Positions 23,367 to 32,497 of a DNA stretch of 49,546 nucleotides are shown here, piece after piece. Positions within the stretch are counted from its first letter, which is position 1. Every line of letters begins with the position of its first letter. This DNA is from JAUXFS01 sp050329575. Lineage in GTDB: Bacteria > Pseudomonadota > Alphaproteobacteria > Rhodospirillales > Defluviicoccaceae. A program made the translations under genes and the position numbers. The notes beneath the pieces were generated by a model. It was not told where the DNA came from. It saw only the letters and a list, made by a program, of their open reading frames with translations, and did no database searches. The DNA lies in the NCBI GenBank assembly GCA_050329575.1, contig JBHJOP010000094.1, positions 1-49,546 on the forward strand. The letters are read 5' to 3'.

Positions 23367-24290
23367 GTGAGGCTGTTGATTCTGGGCGCCGGCGCAACGG
23401 GCGGTTACTTCGGCGGCCGGCTGGCCGAGGCGGGCCGCGACGTCACCTTCCTCGTGCGGTCCGCCCGCGCCGAGCAGATCGCCCGTAACGGGCTGGTGGT
23501 CGCGAGCCCGTTCGGGGATGTCCGCCGGCCGGTGCGAACGGTGACGCGCGAGACGGTGAAGGCCGATTGCGACGGGGTCGTCCTCGCCTGCAAGGCCTAC
23601 GATCTCGACGATGCGATCGCGGCCGTGGCGCCGGCCGTGCATCGCGACACCCGCATCGTGCCCTTGCTCAACGGCATGCGCCACCTCGACCGGCTGGACG
23701 CGGCGTTCGGTCCGGAACGGGTGCTGGGAGGCCTGTGCGCGATCGCCGCGACGCTCGCCGCCGACGGCACGATCCGGCATCTGAACCGGTTCCATCAGCT
23801 CGTCTTCGGCGAGCGAGACGGCGGCCGGTCGCCGTTCGCGGCGGCCCTTGAGCAGGACCTGACCGGCGCCGGCTTCGACGCCCGCTTCAGCACCCGGATC
23901 CTGCTCGAGATGTGGGAGAAATGGGTGATGCTGGCGACGCTGGCGGCGATGACCTGCCTGATGCGCGCCGGGGTTGGCGCGATCGTCGAGGCGGCCGACG
24001 GCGAGGCGATCATCCTGGAGACCCTCGACGAGTGCAGCCGTATCGCCGCCGCCGCCGGCTATCCGCCGCGTGACACGCACCTGGAGCGGTGCCGATCGCT
24101 GCTCACCGAGCGCGGCTCGGGGCTGGCGGCGTCGATGCTGCGCGACCTCGAAGGCGGCGGCGCGATCGAGGCCGACCACGTGATCGGCGATCTGCTCGAC
24201 CGCGCCCGCGCCCTCGAGGTCGCCGCGCCGCTGCTGCGCGTCGCCTACTGCCACATGAAGACCTACGAGGCCGTCCGCCGTCAGCGCTGA
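23367..24290 (+). CDS. Ketopantoate reductase family protein (PanE-like)
   Basis: A 307-residue NADPH-dependent reductase. The Rossmann motif is VRLLILGAGATGGYFGGRLA at the N-terminus. Central ILLEMWEKWVMLATLAAMTC contains the family's Lys-containing K-W segment, and LTERGSGLAASMLRDLEGGG, then EADHVIGDLLDRA, matches the C-terminal domain with the conserved Ser, Met, D-x-E/G pattern and H. PanE makes pantoate for coenzyme A, but paralogues with other keto-acid substrates are common, so the role is left open. Start is GTG at 23367 after GGGGAGG. The 3' end overlaps a convergent cupin gene by 10 bases. Confidence 0.82.
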   Translation: MRLLILGAGATGGYFGGRLAEAGRDVTFLVRSARAEQIARNGLVVASPFGDVRRPVRTVTRETVKADCDGVVLACKAYDLDDAIAAVAPAVHRDTRIVPLLNGMRHLDRLDAAFGPERVLGGLCAIAATLAADGTIRHLNRFHQLVFGERDGGRSPFAAALEQDLTGAGFDARFSTRILLEMWEKWVMLATLAAMTCLMRAGVGAIVEAADGEAIILETLDECSRIAAAAGYPPRDTHLERCRSLLTERGSGLAASMLRDLEGGGAIEADHVIGDLLDRARALEVAAPLLRVAYCHMKTYEAVRRQR

Positions 24291-24970
24291 CTGCCGGGGG
24301 GCAGCGGCGGCGGATCGAGGAGATGGCCGCGCTTCAGGAGCAATCGGCAGCCGGACTCGGCCTCCAGCCGCGGCGCGCCGCCGATCGGGGAGCGGACCCA
24401 AGTCCCCGGGCCGTAGACTCCGGCCTGGTCACGGCACGACCCGGCGACGACGAAGAACTCCTCGCCGCCGGGCAGATCGCGGGCCGGTAACGCGGCGCCG
24501 GGGATTACACGGTACATCACCGTGCATTCGCGAGCGAACCGGTGCAGCCCCATCACTTCCACCCCCTCGGCGTCCGCCGCCCGCCACGGCTCCTCGCGAG
24601 TGGTGTCGATGCGGACTCGCTCCTGGTCGGCCGGGTGCATCCACCACAGCTTGACCAGGATGACGGCCCCGGCGGCGGAATGCGGCGCGTGCCGGGTCCC
24701 GACCGGATTGCGGACGTAGGTGCCGACCGGACAATCGCCGTCATCGTCGGAGAAGGTCCCGGCCAGTACCAGGTACTCCTCGCCGCCACCGTGGGTGTGG
24801 GCGGAGAAGCGGCTGCCGGGCGCGTAGCGGACGACGCTGGTGACCCTCGCCACCTCGCCGCCGTGCCGCTCCAGCATCCGCCGCTCGACGCCGGGAAGCG
24901 GCGACGGCACCCACGGCAACGTGTCGCTGGCGACGACGGCGCGTCGGCCGAGATCGGCATTGATCCTCAT
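24281..24970 (-). CDS. Two-domain cupin protein, ChrR-like
   Basis: A 229-residue soluble protein with two cupin folds. The first carries a plausible metal site, FSAHTHGGGEEYLVLAG (about residues 73-89), then YVRNPVGTRHAPHS. The second reads PARDLPGGEEFFVVAGSC then TWVRSPIGGAPRLEAESGC and lacks the histidine pair, so it is probably metal-free. The arrangement resembles ChrR-type cupins that act as zinc anti-sigma factors or as oxygenase-like enzymes. No ECF sigma gene or anti-sigma domain is beside it. Start ATG 24970 has GGGAG 8 bases upstream; a longer frame to 25063 exists. Confidence 0.72.
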   Translation of the reverse strand: MRINADLGRRAVVASDTLPWVPSPLPGVERRMLERHGGEVARVTSVVRYAPGSRFSAHTHGGGEEYLVLAGTFSDDDGDCPVGTYVRNPVGTRHAPHSAAGAVILVKLWWMHPADQERVRIDTTREEPWRAADAEGVEVMGLHRFARECTVMYRVIPGAALPARDLPGGEEFFVVAGSCRDQAGVYGPGTWVRSPIGGAPRLEAESGCRLLLKRGHLLDPPPLPPGSQR

Positions 24971-25091
24971 CGTCTCGGCTCCCATCCCGGACAACCGCCA
25001 ACCGGGTCCCGCGAGCGGCGATCCATCCTCCCTCAGGTCGGATGGGCCGGGCCGGACTTCCACGGTTTTCTGCGATCGTCTCGCAGGAGCG

Positions 25092-26642
25092 TCACAGGTA
25101 GTCGACGAGGCTCAGCTGACGGATGCGGGCGATCGCCTGGTAGGACGCCTCGAGGGCGCGTGCCTGGTCGAGCAGCTTGGTGATCGCCTCCAGCGGATCG
25201 ACGTTCTCGACCTCGGCGATCCGCCCCTGCAGGGTGGCGATGAACTGCCGGTGGCGGACGTTGGTCTCGTGGACGAGCACCTGCTGATACCCGATGTCGA
25301 TCTGGATCCCCTCGATGGTGCCGGCCAGTTCCGGCCCATAGGGCGGAGGGCTGTCGCCGACCCGGTCGAGGGCGCTGTTGAGCAGCGCGATGGCGTCGTC
25401 GATGCGGCCGAGGTTCTGGTCGAGACCGCCTTCCGAGCCCAACGCCCCCTGAGCGATGATGGCGATCGCCCGGATCGCCTTCTCGAACCCGGGATGGATC
25501 GCCGTCAGGTCGACCTCGAACGCGCGATCGGCGGCCACCCGGTGGCCGAGCACCATCGAATCGCCGTGGTAGTAGGAGGCGGCGGCGACGGTGCCGGCGA
25601 CCTCCGCGGCCGGAGCGCCCTGGTCGACCAGCTTCCGCGAGGCGATGGTGACGGTGGTGCCGTCGTTGGCGAGCACGGAGTAGGTGCCGTCGTTTCCGGT
25701 GCTGCCGGATACGGTGAACGCCTCTCCGACCGCGATCGCCGCCAGCGAGCCGGCGACGGCGGCGGTCACCGTGTCGGTGGCGCCGCCGACGAACGTCAGG
25801 CCGCCGGTCGAGACCGGCGGCAGGGTTACGCCGCCCGCGGTCGCGAGGGTGGCGCCGACCGGTCCCTCGGCGACGAACATGCGGCTGACCAGATCGACGG
25901 TAGTGCCGCCGCCGCCGACCGCCTGAACGGTGAAGGTGCCGTCGTTGAGCCCGCCCGGCGTGCCGGCGAGGGTGATGGTCGTGCCGGGCACCAGGTTGGC
26001 GAATTCGGGCGTCGTCGCGGTGATCCGGCTGGGCCCGCCGCTGCCGCCGGGATCGGCCTCGAACACCAGCCAGTTGCCGTTGCCGGCGGCGTCGGCGGCG
26101 AGCGAGAACCGCTGCAGGTGGGCCTCGCGGGTTTCCGGATACTTGCGGGCGGCGCCGTCGTAGGTGGCCTGGAAATCGGCGAGCGAGGTCAGATCGAGGT
26201 CGACCGGCCGGGTCGTCACGCGGCCACCGGCGAACACGTAGCGGCCGTCGACCTCGGTATTGAGATGGACCTCGAGATCGACGAGGGCGCGGAACGCGGT
26301 CGCCTGGAGATCGGCGAGACGGGGCTCGTCCAGCGGCGTGCCGGTGCCGATGTCGAGCAGCATGCGGCGAAAATCGTGGATCGTGGTGCGCGCGCCCTCG
26401 ACGGTCGTGGCGACCAGAGAGAGGCGCGTCTCCATCATCGTGTTGGTGTCGACGAACCGCTCGAAGGCGTCGCGGGTGTTCTCCAGCTTGAGCAACGAAC
26501 CGGCCTCGCGGGCGATGCCGGCGTAGGTCTGGGACACCTTCTCGGTCGAGACCTGGATCTCGAGGGCGTGCAGCCGCTGCTGGGTGCGGAACAGGGTGCC
26601 CTGCAGCGAATTGCCGGCGGCGAACGTGCTGATGCGTTCCAT
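25092..26642 (-). CDS. flgL: Flagellar hook-filament junction protein FlgL with central insertion
   Basis: A 516-residue flagellin-like protein joining hook cap protein FlgK to the filament. The N-terminal helices (MERISTFAAGNSLQGTLFRT, LHALEIQVSTEKVSQTYAGI) and C-terminal coiled region (VLVHETNVRHRQFIATLQGR, ITKLLDQARALEASYQAIAR, ending VDYL) are typical. It is longer than most FlgL (about 300-420) because residues about 205-352 contain two beta-rich repeat units. It is the last flagellar gene of the minus-strand run, 44 bases after flgK. No strong ribosome-binding site precedes its ATG. Confidence 0.85.
   Translation of the reverse strand: MERISTFAAGNSLQGTLFRTQQRLHALEIQVSTEKVSQTYAGIAREAGSLLKLENTRDAFERFVDTNTMMETRLSLVATTVEGARTTIHDFRRMLLDIGTGTPLDEPRLADLQATAFRALVDLEVHLNTEVDGRYVFAGGRVTTRPVDLDLTSLADFQATYDGAARKYPETREAHLQRFSLAADAAGNGNWLVFEADPGGSGGPSRITATTPEFANLVPGTTITLAGTPGGLNDGTFTVQAVGGGGTTVDLVSRMFVAEGPVGATLATAGGVTLPPVSTGGLTFVGGATDTVTAAVAGSLAAIAVGEAFTVSGSTGNDGTYSVLANDGTTVTIASRKLVDQGAPAAEVAGTVAAASYYHGDSMVLGHRVAADRAFEVDLTAIHPGFEKAIRAIAIIAQGALGSEGGLDQNLGRIDDAIALLNSALDRVGDSPPPYGPELAGTIEGIQIDIGYQQVLVHETNVRHRQFIATLQGRIAEVENVDPLEAITKLLDQARALEASYQAIARIRQLSLVDYL
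25587..26030 (-). repeat. Two related units inserted in FlgL
   Basis: Unit 1 (about residues 205-268) contains TTITLAGTPGGLNDGTFTVQ then GTTVDLVSRMFVAEGP. Unit 2 (about 286-352) contains EAFTVSGSTGNDGTYSVLAN then GTTVTIASRKLVDQGAP. They align by eye over their full length and occupy the surface-exposed middle domain of the flagellin fold. Confidence 0.75.
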
Positions 26643-26686
26643 GGCGATGGCTCGATCGTTGGTTGCTTACACTGCCGGAGGCGCGC

Positions 26687-28885
26687 TCACACAGCGCGCT
26701 CCAGCGCCTCGAACATGTCGCGGATGACCGTGATCACCCGCGCCGCGGCGGCGTAGGCTTGCTGATAGAGGATCAGGTCGCCCATCTCCTCGTCGAGGTT
26801 GACGCCGCGCACCGAGTCGGACTTGAAGCGCAGGCTCTGCACCAGCCCCTCCTGGAAGGACGCACGACTGTCGTTGAGTTCGGCCTCCGCCGAGACGTGG
26901 CCGATGATGCGGGCGGCGTAGTCGGCGAGCCCGACGCGCGTGGCGTCGATGCCGCCGGCGGTGTCGAAGGCGGTGACCGCACCCGTCGCCTTTGCCAGCG
27001 TTCGGATCGCGGTATCGTCGCCGACGCTGACGAAGTAGGCGCCGGCGGCACCGAGGTCGGGGTCCCATTGCACCGCACCGCGAACGATCCGGTCCGGTGA
27101 CCGGACGATGTCGGCGCGGACGGCGAGTGCCCGGGCCACCCCGGCGTCGGCGACATGCAGGCCGAGATCGGCGAGCAGGGTATCGCCGCCGGCGACGTTC
27201 TCGGTGACGGTGAAGCTGGTGCCGTCGTCGGAGGCGATGCGCAGCCGCACCCCGCTGCCGTCGGGAACGACCGCGGCGGTGAGACCGGGGACGCCGGCAT
27301 TGATCGCGGTGGCGATGTCGGCGAGGCTGCTGCCGGCGGCGACCGCCAGCGGCGCACCGAGGACCCCGGCGGCGTTGCGGAACGTCAGCGTCGCCGCGCT
27401 GGCGCCGACGGTGCTGCGGACCACCGCGGTCTCGAAGATGTTGTCGGCGAGGCCGTCGACGAAGAAGTCGTTGAGGCCGAAGAAGGACGAGAACCCGGCG
27501 ACGCTCTCGTCGGCGGCACCGTCGCCGTCGGCGTCGAAGCGGATCACCGCATCCGCGGCGGTGCTGCCGGGCGCGGTCGCCGTCTGGTCGCGGAACGCCA
27601 GGCCGAGCGACGGCGAATGGAGCTCGATCGCCAGTCGGCCGTCGGCGTCGACCGCCACCGCCGCCGCTGCGGCGCCGTTGGACCGCAGCCAGTCCTCGAT
27701 ACTGGTGGCGACCTCGTCGATCGTCCATGGGCCGCCGGCCGGCTGTGCGCCGCTGCCGAATGCCGCCGACTGCATCACCGTCTCCAGGGTGGTCGCCGCC
27801 GCCTGGTTGCCGGCGGCGTCGAACAGGGCGAGGGTGACGTCGCCGCCGGCGAGGCTGATGGTCTGCAGCGACGGGGCGACGAAGATCCGGCTGCCGGTCG
27901 TCCGTTGCAGCCCGGGGAAGGCGACGCCGCGGTTGTGGACCCGGTTGACGACGTCCCGGATCTCGGCCGCCAGTTCGTCGACGGCACTCTGCAGATCGGG
28001 CAGGACGCGGTCGCGGAGGTCGATCAGCCCCGCCAGACGGCCGGACCGGATCACGCCGGTGATGTCGTTGCCGCGCTCGGGATCGCCAACGAAGATGCCG
28101 GCGAAATCGCCCTCGGCATGGGTGGTGGTGGCGGCGACGTTGGCGGCCGAGACATGGGTCAGGGTGGTGGCGACCTTGTCGAGCAGGGTGACGCCGCCGG
28201 CGGTATGCACCACCAGATCGCCGTCGCCGCGCTGGAAGACGCGGATGTCGATCAGCTCGGCGAGCCGGTCGACCGCGGTGTCGCGCTCGTCGCGAAGGTC
28301 GGTGGTGCCGCGCCCCGAAGCCTCGTTGTGGAGGATCCTGGTGTTGAGGTCGGCGATCCTGGACAGCTGCTCGTTGATCTCTTGGACGGTCCGGCCGACG
28401 CCGACGTCCGCCTCGCGACGCAAGTCCTGGATGCCGGTATCGAGGGCGTTGAGCTGCAGCGCGATGTCCCCGCCCCGGCGCACCGCCTCCTTCTGTTCGA
28501 GGCCCCCCTGCGGGGCCAGCGCGAGCGACTCCAGGCTCGCCTGGAAGCGGGCGACGGTGTGACTGAGGGCGGTGTTGCTCTCCGGCGTTCCGAACAGGTC
28601 CTGGATGCGGCCGTGGAAGTCGCGCCGTACGCCGAGCGCGCTCAGCGTTCCGGCCTCGATGCGCACGCTCCTCAGCAGCCCCTCGTCGATCCGGCGGCTC
28701 AGCTCGCCGACCCGGACCCCGACCCCGTCGCCGGCGAGGACGTGATTCTCGAGATTGACGATTTTCCGCGAGTAGCCGGGCGTGTTGACGTTGGCGACGT
28801 TGCGGGCGACGGCGTCGAGCGCCGCCTGGTTGGCGAGCAGCCCGCTGTGGGCGGTGCGAAGGGCGAGTGTGAGGTCCCCTGCCAT
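26687..28885 (-). CDS. flgK: Flagellar hook-associated protein 1 (FlgK)
   Basis: A 732-residue junction protein placed between hook and FlgL. The N-terminal signature LTLALRTAHSGLLANQAALD then NVANVNTPGYSRKIVNLE is the flagellar rod/hook family motif. LRDERDTAVDRLAELIDIRV and VVNRVHNRGVAFPGLQ mark FlgK. The C-terminal LDEEMGDLILYQQAYAAAAR then VITVIRDMFEALE closes the coiled coil. It is somewhat longer than most FlgK, with a large middle domain. ATG 28885. It lies between flgN-like and flgL genes on the minus strand; 21 bases separate it from flgN. Confidence 0.94.
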   Translation of the reverse strand: MAGDLTLALRTAHSGLLANQAALDAVARNVANVNTPGYSRKIVNLENHVLAGDGVGVRVGELSRRIDEGLLRSVRIEAGTLSALGVRRDFHGRIQDLFGTPESNTALSHTVARFQASLESLALAPQGGLEQKEAVRRGGDIALQLNALDTGIQDLRREADVGVGRTVQEINEQLSRIADLNTRILHNEASGRGTTDLRDERDTAVDRLAELIDIRVFQRGDGDLVVHTAGGVTLLDKVATTLTHVSAANVAATTTHAEGDFAGIFVGDPERGNDITGVIRSGRLAGLIDLRDRVLPDLQSAVDELAAEIRDVVNRVHNRGVAFPGLQRTTGSRIFVAPSLQTISLAGGDVTLALFDAAGNQAAATTLETVMQSAAFGSGAQPAGGPWTIDEVATSIEDWLRSNGAAAAAVAVDADGRLAIELHSPSLGLAFRDQTATAPGSTAADAVIRFDADGDGAADESVAGFSSFFGLNDFFVDGLADNIFETAVVRSTVGASAATLTFRNAAGVLGAPLAVAAGSSLADIATAINAGVPGLTAAVVPDGSGVRLRIASDDGTSFTVTENVAGGDTLLADLGLHVADAGVARALAVRADIVRSPDRIVRGAVQWDPDLGAAGAYFVSVGDDTAIRTLAKATGAVTAFDTAGGIDATRVGLADYAARIIGHVSAEAELNDSRASFQEGLVQSLRFKSDSVRGVNLDEEMGDLILYQQAYAAAARVITVIRDMFEALERAV

Positions 28886-28906
28886 GTCGGTCTCCGTCGG
28901 CCGCCG

Positions 28907-29376
<470 letters not shown>

Positions 29377-29380
<4 letters not shown>

Positions 29381-29736
29381 GGTGTCGGTCCTCGATCCTG
29401 CGCCCGGGGCTCCGCGGGCGCCTGTTGCTGTGCGCGCAGCATCTCGCGCATCACCGTGTCGGCGAGGCCGATGCCGCCGGCCCGAACCAGCGCCTTGCCG
29501 TATTGTTCGATCTGCAGCGACCGCCACATCTCCTCGCCGAAGCCGCCGCCGAACGGCGCCTCCGCCTCGACGCCGGAGAACATCGGCTTCAGCATCTGCG
29601 CCAGGAAGAACGCTTCGAACTCCTCGGCGACCCGGCGGACGCGGGCCGGGTCGGCCTCGGCGCGCGCCATCGGCGACCGACCGGCGGATGGCGGTGGAAG
29701 CGCGGCGGCGCGGAGGGCGGTGGGACCGTCGGCCAT
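29377..29736 (-). CDS. flgJ: Rod-binding protein, FlgJ N-terminal type
   Basis: A 119-residue protein with the FlgJ rod-capping core: VRRVAEEFEAFFLAQMLKPM, FGGGFGEEMWRSLQIEQYGK then GGIGLADTVMREMLR. It lacks the muramidase domain found in enterobacterial FlgJ, as usual in alphaproteobacteria. It starts within the flgI stop: ATG at 29736, with GAGG 7 bases upstream, gives a one-base overlap. A GTG at 29739 is also in frame. It overlaps flgN by 4 bases. Confidence 0.85.
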
Positions 29737-30890
29737 CACATCACCTCGATGTCGGCATGGAGCGCGCCTGCGGCCTTGATCGCCTGCAGGATGGAGATCA
29801 GGTCGCGCGGGCCGATGCCGAGCGCGTTGAGGCCGTTGACCAGGTCCTGGAGGGTGACCCCGTTCTGGACGATGCCGAGCCGCCGGGTGGCGTCGTCGTC
29901 GACCGCGATGTCGGTGCGCGGCACCACCACCGTCTCGCCGACCTCGGCGAACGGGTTGGGCTGGGAGACCTGCGGCGTCTCGCTGATCCGGATGGTCAGG
30001 TTGCCCTGGGCGATGGCGACGGTACTGACGCGGACGTTCTCACCCATGACGATGATGCCCGAGGTCTCGTCGATCACCACCCGCGCCGGCTGGTCGGGCT
30101 CGATCCGCAGCTGCTCGATGTCGGTCAGCAGGTTGACGACGTTGCGGCGATAGCTGCCGGGCACGTCGACGTGCACGGTGCTGGGATCGCTCGGCTTGGC
30201 GGCGGGGGTGCCGAGATAGGCGTTGACCGCCTGAGCGATGCGCCGGGCGGTGGTGAAGTCGGGATTGCGGAGCGTCAGGGTGACCGCGTCCATGTTCGCC
30301 ATCTCGAACGCGACCTCGCGCTCGACGATCGCACCGTTGGCGATGCGGCCGTTGGTGGGCACGCCGCGGGTGACGGTCTCCGCCGCGCCCTTGGCGGCAA
30401 AGCCGGCGATCCCGACCTGCCCCTGGGCGACCGCGTAGACCTCGCCGTCGGCACCGAGCAGCGGCGTGACCAGCAGCGTTCCGCCTTGCAGATTGTCGGC
30501 ATCGCCGAGCGCGCTGACCTGCACGTCGATGCGCGAACCCTGGCGGGCGAACGCCGGCAGTTCGGCCGTGACCATCACCGCGGCGACGTTCTTGGAGGTG
30601 AGCCCCTCGCTCGTCGGCTTGACGCCCAGGCGATTGAGCATCGCCTGCAGGCTCTGCTTGGTGAAGCCGCCTTCCTTGAGCGTGTCGCCGGTGTTGTTGA
30701 GGCCGACCACCAGCCCGTAGCCAACCAGCTGGTTCTCGCGAACGCCTTCGAAGCTGACGATGTCCTTGATCCGCGAAGCGGCCGCCGCCGGGTCCGTGGC
30801 CGCCGCGGTCAGCGCCGCCGCGACGATCGCCGCGGCCACCGTTCGTCCGGCGCGGCGGAGAGGAGGGAAGGTGTCGATGCGTCCGCTCAT
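29736..30890 (-). CDS. flgI: Flagellar P-ring protein
   Basis: A 384-residue periplasmic protein forming the P-ring around the flagellar rod. After a signal peptide (RTVAAAIVAAALTAAATDPA then AAA), the body starts SRIKDIVSFEGVRENQLVGY then GLVVGLNNTGDT, a hallmark of FlgI. The C-terminal LQDLVNGLNALGIGPRDLIS ILQAIKAAGALHADIEV is also typical. ATG at 30890 puts the signal peptide at the right place; the frame is open to 31019 without similarity. It is the first of five overlapping or closely spaced flagellar genes reading leftward. Confidence 0.95.
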   Translation of the reverse strand: MSGRIDTFPPLRRAGRTVAAAIVAAALTAAATDPAAAASRIKDIVSFEGVRENQLVGYGLVVGLNNTGDTLKEGGFTKQSLQAMLNRLGVKPTSEGLTSKNVAAVMVTAELPAFARQGSRIDVQVSALGDADNLQGGTLLVTPLLGADGEVYAVAQGQVGIAGFAAKGAAETVTRGVPTNGRIANGAIVEREVAFEMANMDAVTLTLRNPDFTTARRIAQAVNAYLGTPAAKPSDPSTVHVDVPGSYRRNVVNLLTDIEQLRIEPDQPARVVIDETSGIIVMGENVRVSTVAIAQGNLTIRISETPQVSQPNPFAEVGETVVVPRTDIAVDDDATRRLGIVQNGVTLQDLVNGLNALGIGPRDLISILQAIKAAGALHADIEVM

Positions 30891-31064
30891 GCCCAGGTTC
30901 CCCGGCACGGGATGTGCCATGCCCGGAGCGGGCCTTGCGAACGGCGTGCCACCGCGGCGTGGGTTCAATCCGTTGAAAACAGGCCTTTCAGGTGCGAGGA
31001 GAGGGCGCCGGGACGGCAACGACGGTCACCGGCGGCAGATCTTGCCGGGCAGCGTCGGCGCGGA

Positions 31065-32099
31065 TCACACCCCGGCCGGCTCGAACAGCGCCGCGAGCTG
31101 CACATCGACGGTCGTCGCGTGCGCCTTGATGAAGGCGAGCAGCGCCCGCTCGTTGTCGTGGATGATGCCGTCGCGGCCGATGCGCTGGACCAGCCACGCC
31201 GCCTCCGCCGCGTCGACCGCCTGGCGCCGTTCGGCCTCCGCCGCTTCGGTCCGCTCGCGCTCCGCCTGCGCCTTCCCGGCCCGGACGCCGAACAGATCGG
31301 CGTTCTGCCAGCCCTCGACCAGCTTGCCGCGGACCACCGCGCCGCCGATCCCGCCGAGTAGCCGGCCGATGCCGCGCCGGTCCTTGAGCCACGCTTCGCG
31401 GCGGCGCACCTCGTCCGCATCCGGGACCACGGGCGCGCCGCGCGGGAACATCACGTGGGCGGCGACCGCGTGCACGAACAGTTCGGCCCAGGTCTCGACG
31501 TTGGCCTTCTCGATCGTCGCGTCGTTGAGGTCGAACAGCATGTCGGCTTCGGCGCGGGTGACGGTGAACCCGCCGGCGCCGCCGCCGGCGTAGATCAGCT
31601 TGCGGACGATCTCGACGTCGGCGCGGTCGATGACCCCCGGACGCCGCCGCTTGGAGCCGAACAGGAGCCCGCCGCCCTCGATCACGCTCCGCTTGACCGC
31701 ATCGAGCGCCAGCAGCACGAGCGGCTCCGGGCAATCGTGCGCCCAGTGGACGACGTTGACCAGCAGCTCGAGCTCGGTGCGGCCGTCGATGCGGCCGTCG
31801 CGGGTGACGCCCTCGATCAGGAAGCCGGCGTCGTCGTCGGCGAGATAGCCCTTCGGGTGCCGCTGCCAGATGAAGTAGTCGGTCAGCGCATCGACGAAGA
31901 AATCGTTCCACGGTGCGGCATGATCGCGACAGCGCTCGTTGAGATAGAACAGCAGCTCGGCCTCCTCGCGATCGACGACCCCGTCGGTGAACACCTCGCG
32001 GCGGAGCTTGAGGACGTCGGCGGCGACGATCGTTCCCGCCGCCACCATCGGCACCACCAGTTCGGGCATCGGTCGGGAAAGGGGGACGGTCAAGGCCAT
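31065..32099 (-). CDS. Uncharacterised protein with four DG-x-[IV] helix units
   Basis: A 344-residue soluble, acidic protein I cannot assign. Four related units are visible: FTDGVVDREEAELLFYLNE, TRDGRIDGRTELELLVNVV, GGFTVTRAEADMLFDLNDA and GRDGIIHDNERALLAFIKA, each followed by a helix pair (APWNDFFVDALTDYFIWQ; VETWAELFVHAVAAHVMF). The loops resemble half of an EF-hand or a TerB-like unit but lack the full Ca-binding D-x-D-x-D-G. Start at ATG 32099 is chosen because AGGAG lies 6 bases upstream; ATG at 32105 has none. It sits upstream of flgI on the same strand, 174 bases away. Homologues seem to exist in other alphaproteobacteria, without known function. Confidence 0.6.
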   Translation of the reverse strand: MALTVPLSRPMPELVVPMVAAGTIVAADVLKLRREVFTDGVVDREEAELLFYLNERCRDHAAPWNDFFVDALTDYFIWQRHPKGYLADDDAGFLIEGVTRDGRIDGRTELELLVNVVHWAHDCPEPLVLLALDAVKRSVIEGGGLLFGSKRRRPGVIDRADVEIVRKLIYAGGGAGGFTVTRAEADMLFDLNDATIEKANVETWAELFVHAVAAHVMFPRGAPVVPDADEVRRREAWLKDRRGIGRLLGGIGGAVVRGKLVEGWQNADLFGVRAGKAQAERERTEAAEAERRQAVDAAEAAWLVQRIGRDGIIHDNERALLAFIKAHATTVDVQLAALFEPAGV

Positions 32100-32195
32100 G
32101 ATCATCTCCTGGGCCGGATTGCTGGATCACGTCGCCGCCGGGGCGATGGCGGTCGGACTCCCGCTCAACTCTGCCGCAAGCGCGGTCAGAATGCA

Positions 32196-32201
32196 ATTAT
32201 A
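32196..32201 (-). promoter_or_regulatory. Perfect -10-like hexamer upstream of the four-unit gene
   Basis: TATAAT on the minus strand lies in an A/T-rich patch about 97 bases before the ATG at 32099. No matching -35 was found at the usual distance, so this is only a candidate. Confidence 0.3.
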
Positions 32202-32296
32202 AAGTGTTGAGGCAAGCGGATCTGACCTATTAATGGTTGTGGGTCCGGGGGATGGCGGGAATGGCCGCGGGCGCGCCAACCGCTGCGCACGGTCGC

Positions 32297-32383
32297 TGGT
32301 GCCCGCTGCCGGACTCGAACCGGCACGGCCGTGAGGCCAACGGATTTTAAGTCCGTCGCGTCTGCCTGTTCCGCCAAGCGGGC
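32297..32383 (-). tRNA. tRNA-Leu (anticodon TAA)
   Basis: Read on the minus strand, the gene starts GCCCGCTTGGCGG, pairs its acceptor stem with AGCGGGC and ends in an encoded CCA. The anticodon stem-loop ACGGA-CTTAAAA-TCCGT gives anticodon TAA. A long variable arm (TTGGCCTCACGGCC) and the T-arm GCCGGTTCGAGTCCGGC fit class II leucine tRNA. Total 87 bases with CCA. Confidence 0.95.
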
Positions 32384-32497
32384 GCCCGACGCAAGCCTAG
32401 TGCGGTCCGCTTCGCCGATGCAAGGGGCACCGCCGCCGCCGGCGACGACCGGTCGCGCTTGCGCCGGCCGGCGCCGCCGTTACAGTGGGCGGCCAGG

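Noticed and set aside
32384..32497. Cobalamin riboswitch before bluB
   Set aside because: The gap between the tRNA and bluB is only about 115 bases and shows no B12-box-like core.
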